The notes under the pieces were generated by a model. That model saw only the letters and a program-made list of their open reading frames with translations, was not told the DNA's origin and did no database searches. A DNA stretch of 10,915 nucleotides from Candidatus Heimdallarchaeota archaeon (lineage in GTDB: Archaea > Asgardarchaeota > Heimdallarchaeia > Heimdallarchaeales > Kariarchaeaceae). Positions within the stretch are counted from its first letter, which is position 1. Each line of letters begins with the position of its first letter. Location of the stretch: contig JAAFKL010000278.1 of NCBI GenBank assembly GCA_021399405.1, positions 1 through 10,915 on the forward strand, written 5' to 3'. Position numbers and translations under genes: made by a program. Shown here one piece after another: positions 6,898 through 10,915 of this stretch.

Positions 6898-8931
6898 TTA
6901 TCTCGTAAAATTATTGATTCTAATTGAGTATTCATCTCGATTTTCATTATAAGAAACTGACCCTTCTATGTTAATTTTCGAATTAACTATTTCGCTCTTC
7001 TTTATCGGTGCTTCTTGTTCTCCAAGTCTCTCAATCATATCTTTTGCATCATTTGCGTTAAACCCAAATAATTTTTCTGCATGATCGTTGAAAAGAGTAA
7101 CTTTTGCAGAACCAACATCATCAGAAATAATAAGAGTTAAGACCATTTTAGGTGTGATTTTAACTTCACCGTGATTATCACATTCTCCAATGTCTTCTAA
7201 CTCTGAACTTCGAAATACCTTACGTGCACACTCAGAACAACTATCGTAGATTCGGAAATTATCAACTGAATCAATAATACCTGAAAATGATAATTTTGAC
7301 CCAGCGGTGTTAAGCTTATCCGTGTCATCTAATGTTATAGTATCATAGACGTTTTGTGATTGAGGAGTAACGTTTTTGAATTCATCACTATCTGGTTGTT
7401 TTTCGATTTCAGAAAAGGTTTGAATAACAATTTCGGGACCATATGTACCAGAACTTGGCTTCACTTTTACACTAGATAATAATAATACATCACCTATTGC
7501 AACATTTTTTACTTTGTTAATATTTTCATCCCAAGCCGCGATACGACCATATATTCCATTTTTATCAATAACTGAGAAATTTTTTACTTGAGAAGTACTA
7601 CCATCATTTCTGGTTATTTCTCGAGTATCACTTACATTTGTAATTGATATTTTTACGTTAACGCCTGATTTGGCCATTGTAATATCTGAAAATGTAATAA
7701 TGGAAACATCTGAATCAAATAAATCAGCATCAACTTCATCAGTTGATATTTCAATTTTAGACCGCTCATTACAAGATAATTCTACTTCCCCACTAAAATC
7801 ACTTAAAGTTGAATTGGCTTTGTGAATTCTAATGAGACAACCTTCTTCCATTGATGTTAAGTAATTTGTTGCGTCGCCCCAAAGATTTACTCTTATAGAT
7901 TGAGAACTATCTTTTATCACTATGTTTGCAACTTTACCTGTACCACTATCACGATCAAAGGTTCTAATATCACTTTTGCTCACAAATTTTCCAATTACTG
8001 TTAACCCTTTCATGTCTTGTTTGATATCAGACAATGATGCAATAATAATATCTTGTATCATTTGAATTTCGTTAAACTGTGAGTGATCTACTTCTCGATC
8101 AATTGAAGAATAATCAGCATATGTTAATTCAATTTCCCCCGATTTATTCACACCTACTCTTAAATCTAAAGCTTTTATGACTTCACCTTTCTCATACTGT
8201 AAAGCAGTATCAACTAAATCATTCCAAAAGACAAGTCTCATCTTTTTACTTCCATCATCCATTAGTAAACTAGTAACTCGACCTGTTTTATCACCTTTTT
8301 GAAATTCAACTACGGTCTGCCTATCTATTATTTTTGCTACAATTGAGATACTTTTAGTTTCAGGAGTAACAGATACTAATTTGGCAAGGGCGGAGTGTTC
8401 TATTGAAGGAAAATCGGATTCAAGACTACTGGTTTCTTTATCTATTGATCCTCTAGGTGTAAGAGTAATTTCAATGGTATCTTGGTAACCAATTTTTGTA
8501 TTCCCTCCGAATAGTTTCACAATATCGCCAACTTGTAATGATTTTTCTTCAACTAGTTTAGTTTTCATATCCCAAAGCGAGACACGTGCTTTTCCGGTAT
8601 TATCTATAAGTTCTAAATTTCTCACTTTACCTGTGGTTTTATCCTTCCTAGAAAATTCCCTAACAGCGTAAATTCTGTTAATTTTACCAATTATTGTAAT
8701 ATTTGATTGTCCTGGGACAAGTTGATCCACCTTCAAAGCTTCAACAATCTTTCTTGGATTAATTGATACACCTAGATTATTTGCCACAACAAATGCAGCT
8801 CCCTCTTCGTTGACCATATTATCCATTGTCTCAATCGTTTCATTAATCATTTTAATGATGTCTTCTTCAGTATAATCAGTTTCCCGAATTATAATTGCGA
8901 CAACTTCATCTTTAGATAGCATTTTACTCAT
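6898..8931 (-). CDS. RPA-like single-stranded DNA-binding protein with multiple OB folds and a zinc finger
   Basis: A replication protein A homologue, expected to coat single-stranded DNA in replication, repair and recombination. The N-terminal 60 residues match the archaeal RPA lead-in (helical, with EEGAAFVVANNLGVS at 42-56). Four OB folds follow, at about 74-160, 190-278, 308-395 and 422-508. Each carries a repeated core ending in an aromatic residue next to an Asp or Asn: VSLWD, LVFWND, VNLWGD, IAAWDE. A fifth OB fold (about 545-677) holds a zinc finger, Cys565-x2-Cys568 and Cys584-x2-His587, and ends its core with VTLFND. At 677 residues it resembles the single-chain RPA of some Euryarchaeota. 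ATG 8931 has AAGGTG 5 bases upstream on its strand (8942-8937); Met4 is an alternative start. A small ORF ends 13 bases upstream and probably shares its transcript. Confidence 0.88.
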   Translation of the reverse strand: MSKMLSKDEVVAIIIRETDYTEEDIIKMINETIETMDNMVNEEGAAFVVANNLGVSINPRKIVEALKVDQLVPGQSNITIIGKINRIYAVREFSRKDKTTGKVRNLELIDNTGKARVSLWDMKTKLVEEKSLQVGDIVKLFGGNTKIGYQDTIEITLTPRGSIDKETSSLESDFPSIEHSALAKLVSVTPETKSISIVAKIIDRQTVVEFQKGDKTGRVTSLLMDDGSKKMRLVFWNDLVDTALQYEKGEVIKALDLRVGVNKSGEIELTYADYSSIDREVDHSQFNEIQMIQDIIIASLSDIKQDMKGLTVIGKFVSKSDIRTFDRDSGTGKVANIVIKDSSQSIRVNLWGDATNYLTSMEEGCLIRIHKANSTLSDFSGEVELSCNERSKIEISTDEVDADLFDSDVSIITFSDITMAKSGVNVKISITNVSDTREITRNDGSTSQVKNFSVIDKNGIYGRIAAWDENINKVKNVAIGDVLLLSSVKVKPSSGTYGPEIVIQTFSEIEKQPDSDEFKNVTPQSQNVYDTITLDDTDKLNTAGSKLSFSGIIDSVDNFRIYDSCSECARKVFRSSELEDIGECDNHGEVKITPKMVLTLIISDDVGSAKVTLFNDHAEKLFGFNANDAKDMIERLGEQEAPIKKSEIVNSKINIEGSVSYNENRDEYSIRINNFTR

Positions 8932-8944
8932 TAGAACACCTTTC

Positions 8945-9094
8945 CTACTCTAGTAAGGAAGTTAACCTCTCTTGTTGATATTTTATCCCTAGTAATTTAA
9001 GAATAACATTACTCTCATCAAATATTCTCATTCTACATTGAGAAATATGATATCGCAGGTTTGCATCATTTGGTAATGAGTACTTATTACACAT
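8945..9094 (-). CDS. small protein of 49 residues upstream of the RPA gene
   Basis: An uninterrupted ORF running from ATG 9094 to TAG 8945, unrecognised. It begins MCNKYSLPND, holds two cysteines (Cys2, Cys20), and its second half (about 25-49, including ESNVILKLLGIKYQQERL) is predicted by eye to be helical. Three context signs support it. Its stop is 13 bases before the RPA ATG, with the RPA Shine-Dalgarno in between. TTTAAATA at 9126-9119 lies about 28 bases before its ATG, so transcription would start at or near the start codon. It also fills nearly all of an otherwise unexplained 207-base gap. It may be a small partner or leader peptide of RPA. Its shortness means chance cannot be excluded. 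Confidence 0.5.
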   Translation of the reverse strand: MCNKYSLPNDANLRYHISQCRMRIFDESNVILKLLGIKYQQERLTSLLE

Positions 9095-9116
9095 TCTATC
9101 TAGAATTATAGAAATT

Positions 9117-9128
9117 ATTATTTAAATG
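9117..9128 (-). promoter_or_regulatory. TATA-like box for the small ORF/RPA transcript
   Basis: On the minus strand this reads CATTTAAATAAT. The TTTAAATA core (9126-9119) is centred about 28 bases before ATG 9094, the spacing expected for an archaeal TATA box and a leaderless or nearly leaderless transcript. It would serve the 49-codon ORF and RPA together. Confidence 0.4.
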
Positions 9129-9138
9129 AACCTAGACA

Positions 9139-10062
9139 CTACCCTATAAGTGAATTCAGCTTATCAGGTGGAGTTATTTTTTGAGAAGTTTTTAAAAAAT
9201 CAACAATAACTTTTGATAATTGCGTTTCTGATTGATTATCGCCATAATTATAACAAGTCCCATTATAAATTGACGTTTCTAAGGTCCATAAATTTTGTGT
9301 ATCATTCAAATCCATATATCCAATTATATCCTCAACTCTTGAAAAATCATTTGTATAGCCATCAATGAATAAATCTAATTTATTAACTAGAATTAAAAAA
9401 GGGACTAATTTGTCTTTTCTGTATTCTAAAGCCAAGTTTAATGCATCTGCAATTTCTTCATTATTATGCGCTGTGCCATCAAAAATAAATATAATTTTGT
9501 CTGATGCTTCGATTGCTTCCTTCCAACCTTCCCAAAAATCTCTTTGTCCTCCCAAATCAAAAATTTTTAGTGCTATCTTTCCAATTTTCATTCGTTTAAT
9601 GGATTTTCCCATTGTTGCCGGATGATCGACCCGTTGACTGAATCTCTCTGGAATTCCCGTTTCTAAATATTTGGTAAAAGAGGTTTTACCAACAAATGAT
9701 GGTCCTAAAATACTAATTGTTTGCTTATTCCTAAGAATTGATGCAAACATGTGACTAATTAGTGAATAAGCCAAGCCTTTTTTTATTTTAGGGAATATAG
9801 GGATGGATCCATTGATTATAGGTGGTCGATTTTCTTGTAAATTTAGCGATATAGTATCCCCTAAGTATTTCCCTTTAGAATCAAAATATGCCACCCTAAC
9901 ATGGTCATTGTGATTCAAGTAATGGCTACCAATTCCTAATTTATTATTGCTAATTCTTTCGGCAACTTCTTTCTCAGTTATCATAATAGAATCAAATCGA
10001 TGACATAAATCACATTCTAGAGTTCTAATAATCATGACGTTATTTTCATATTCCTGTGTCAC
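9139..10062 (-). CDS. Arf-like small GTPase with a Cys-containing N-terminal extension
   Basis: Residues about 113-290 form a Ras-superfamily GTPase of Arf/Sar type: G1 GPSFVGKTS (120-128), a probable G2 Thr150 in HPAT, G3 DLGGQ (169-173, the Arf DxGGQ form), G4 NKLD (227-230), and a poor G5 TSIYNG (263-268) where SAK/SAL is usual. Before it lies an extension of about 110 residues with C17-x2-C20-H21 and a His-rich stretch HYLNHNDHVRV (47-57), possibly a small metal-binding or beta-rich domain; I do not recognise it. No N-terminal amphipathic Arf helix or myristoylation glycine is seen. The start is GTG 10062; ATG 10035 (Met10) is an alternative, with the CxxC kept either way. It is divergent from a seven-helix membrane protein. 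Such GTPases with extra domains are frequent in Asgard archaea. Confidence 0.82.
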   Translation of the reverse strand: MTQEYENNVMIIRTLECDLCHRFDSIMITEKEVAERISNNKLGIGSHYLNHNDHVRVAYFDSKGKYLGDTISLNLQENRPPIINGSIPIFPKIKKGLAYSLISHMFASILRNKQTISILGPSFVGKTSFTKYLETGIPERFSQRVDHPATMGKSIKRMKIGKIALKIFDLGGQRDFWEGWKEAIEASDKIIFIFDGTAHNNEEIADALNLALEYRKDKLVPFLILVNKLDLFIDGYTNDFSRVEDIIGYMDLNDTQNLWTLETSIYNGTCYNYGDNQSETQLSKVIVDFLKTSQKITPPDKLNSLIG

Positions 10063-10093
10063 CTTAATTAATTCTAAATTTACTTAATAAAGA

Positions 10094-10132
10094 TCTTATA
10101 ATCAAAAAGATTTCCTGCATTCTTATAATCAA
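10094..10132. promoter_or_regulatory. divergent promoter with a 12-bp direct repeat
   Basis: TCTTATAATCAA occurs exactly at 10094-10105 and at 10121-10132, 27 bases apart. Each copy holds TTATAA, which is palindromic and can serve either strand. The right copy is centred about 25 bases before ATG 10151 of the membrane protein, suggesting a leaderless transcript. The left copy is about 37 bases from GTG 10062 of the GTPase. Conserved bases outside the TATA core hint at a shared regulator rather than only two TATA boxes. Confidence 0.45.
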
Positions 10133-10150
10133 TTCAATCCCTTTTATCAG

Positions 10151-10816
10151 ATGACATCAGATTTAGAGTTAATTTATTATACCGAATTTGCCAGAAGTAT
10201 CATTGGTTTCACATTATTATTACCTGAATTAATTAGACTTAGATCTTCGTTAAACCAGAAAACAACAATTTCAATGGTTGGAATTTTAATATTCTATAAT
10301 TTAATTTTTTCAACTCGAGCATGGGGAATCAAATATGACAACCCAACATTTAGACAATTTGCTCCCGCAATAAGTGCCCTGCTTTCAGCCATATTCTTAG
10401 TGACTTGGGGCGCATTGGTGATTAATATTGATAAAAGAAAGTATAACTTAGCCTTGATAACAATTATCGGGGGTATTTTTGGATTTATCTTGGGTGCAAT
10501 TATCAATAACCCCTACCTAAGTATCCTCGGGATAGCCATTTTTGCATTAACAATGATCATTATCATATTCAACATGTTAATCTTTGTTTTTCAAAAATCA
10601 CCGTATTTACAGGCTAGATATCGTATATTCCTTATGACACTGGCGACTATCATAATGATTACGTTTGAGGGATTGGGAGTTATCGCTATGCGAAGAAATG
10701 ATTTTGACACAGCTGTATTTTTCTTTTTGTCTGAAATTATAGGAAGAATACTAATGACATTAAGTATATTTTTACCAAGAAAAGTTAAAGATTGGCTTTC
10801 CCTTATTATAAAATAA
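10151..10816 (+). CDS. seven-transmembrane-helix protein, unknown function
   Basis: A very hydrophobic 221-residue protein that I do not assign to a family. Helices by eye: 9-28, 39-57, 70-92, 99-119, 121-147, 158-180 and 187-208. The positive-inside rule gives a consistent layout: basic loops after helices 1 (IRLRSSLNQK), 3 (DKRKYN) and 5 (QARYR) and the basic tail after 7 (PRKVKDW) would be cytoplasmic, with the N-terminus outside. That is the topology of seven-helix receptors and sensor N-terminal domains, but topology alone does not show homology. Charged or polar residues lie in helices 1 (Glu12, Arg15) and 7 (Glu195, Arg199). No cytoplasmic signalling domain follows. It shares a divergent promoter region with the Arf-like GTPase gene. 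It could equally be a small transporter. Confidence 0.72.
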   Translation: MTSDLELIYYTEFARSIIGFTLLLPELIRLRSSLNQKTTISMVGILIFYNLIFSTRAWGIKYDNPTFRQFAPAISALLSAIFLVTWGALVINIDKRKYNLALITIIGGIFGFILGAIINNPYLSILGIAIFALTMIIIIFNMLIFVFQKSPYLQARYRIFLMTLATIIMITFEGLGVIAMRRNDFDTAVFFFLSEIIGRILMTLSIFLPRKVKDWLSLIIK

Positions 10817-10830
10817 TTTTCAACATAATT

Positions 10831-10840
10831 AAAAAAAAAA
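10831..10840 (-). terminator. T10 tract ending the 5S-like RNA
   Basis: On the minus strand the 5S-like sequence runs straight into ten T residues, then AT-rich spacer and the end of the membrane-protein gene. Archaeal RNA polymerase stops at such T tracts without a hairpin, so this is a likely 3' end for the minus-strand RNA. Confidence 0.5.
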
Positions 10841-10915
10841 CTCCCTAACTATCGGGGTTCGGATGTTTCCCGGTGTCACACTCGCTCTATGGCCGCAATG
10901 ATATGCAACGTGGCA
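10841..10915 (-). rRNA. 5S rRNA-like sequence, 5' half only (truncated or permuted)
   Basis: Read on the minus strand, this stretch holds landmarks of the 5' half of 5S rRNA in the right order: GCGGCCATAG (helix I end and loop A), an AGCGAG-containing helix II strand, ACACCGGG, and then CATCCGAACCCCG, the loop C/helix III signature. CGGG and CCCG can pair as helix III around a 12-base loop. It then reads GATAGTTAG (GAAGUUAAG in many 5S RNAs). After GGGAG comes a T10 tract instead of the second helix II strand and the helix IV/V arm. The helix II 5' strand (GAGTGTG) has no complement downstream. Towards the window edge, GTTGCA and TGCGGC can close a 6-bp stem over loop TATCAT, which would join helix I ends in a permuted molecule. 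Truncation, an assembly break or a pseudogene are the alternatives. Confidence 0.55.

Noticed and set aside
9365..9625. 86-residue plus-strand reading frame inside the GTPase gene
   Set aside because: It is antisense to the GTPase core that carries the G3 and G4 motifs and has no recognisable domain; it is a shadow frame.
10294..10506. 70-residue minus-strand reading frame inside the seven-helix protein gene
   Set aside because: It mirrors membrane-helix codons of the plus-strand gene, a usual source of spurious frames.
1..10915. CRISPR arrays, insertion sequences, tRNA genes
   Set aside because: No regularly spaced repeats, transposase motifs, terminal inverted repeats or tRNA cloverleaf landmarks were seen on either strand by eye.

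Overview
The window is AT-rich DNA that most probably comes from an archaeon. Four things point that way: an archaeal-type subunit E of the A/V-type ATP synthase, a long RPA-type single-strand DNA-binding protein with several OB folds and a zinc finger, TATA-like elements 25-35 bases before several starts, and short or absent leaders. A GTPase with the Arf/Sar-type DxGGQ motif, fused to a Cys-containing N-terminal extension, suggests an Asgard archaeon, possibly Heimdallarchaeia-like. This lineage call is an inference; no usable 16S sequence is present. The right edge carries the 5' half of a 5S rRNA-like sequence, so it may also be the edge of an assembly contig.

Layout. (1) 124-2099, plus strand: a MoxR-like AAA+ ATPase followed by a VWA-domain protein. 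The second reading frame stays open, with no ATG, GTG or TTG, back through the stop of the first. Exactly at that stop lies a T TTT TTC slippery heptamer, then a 6-base spacer, then an 8-bp hairpin. This is the layout of a programmed -1 frameshift that would make AAA+ alone plus an AAA+-VWA fusion. (2) 2200-5150: 6-phosphogluconate dehydrogenase (gnd, plus) and glucose-6-phosphate dehydrogenase (zwf, minus), convergent with overlapping stop codons. These are the two NADPH-forming dehydrogenases of the oxidative pentose phosphate pathway, which is unusual in archaea. Each has an inverted repeat in its promoter region. (3) 5368-6880, plus: a doubtful small ORF, ATP synthase subunit E away from the other atp genes, and a coupled membrane-anchored extracytoplasmic protein. 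(4) 6898-9094, minus: a 677-residue RPA-like protein preceded by a 49-codon ORF with a well-placed TATA box. (5) 9139-10816: the Arf-like GTPase (minus) and a seven-helix membrane protein (plus), divergent, sharing a promoter region with a 12-bp direct repeat that contains TTATAA. (6) 10831-10915, minus: the 5S rRNA-like piece ending at a T10 tract.

How the genes work together. Zwf and Gnd would supply NADPH and ribulose-5-phosphate; no lactonase gene is seen. The MoxR and VWA proteins should act as one machine that remodels an unknown client or helps insert a cofactor. The GTPase and seven-helix protein may be a regulatory pair, inferred only from their shared promoter. The points most worth checking are the frameshift signal, the 5S-like RNA that lacks its 3' half, and the GTPase/seven-helix pair.
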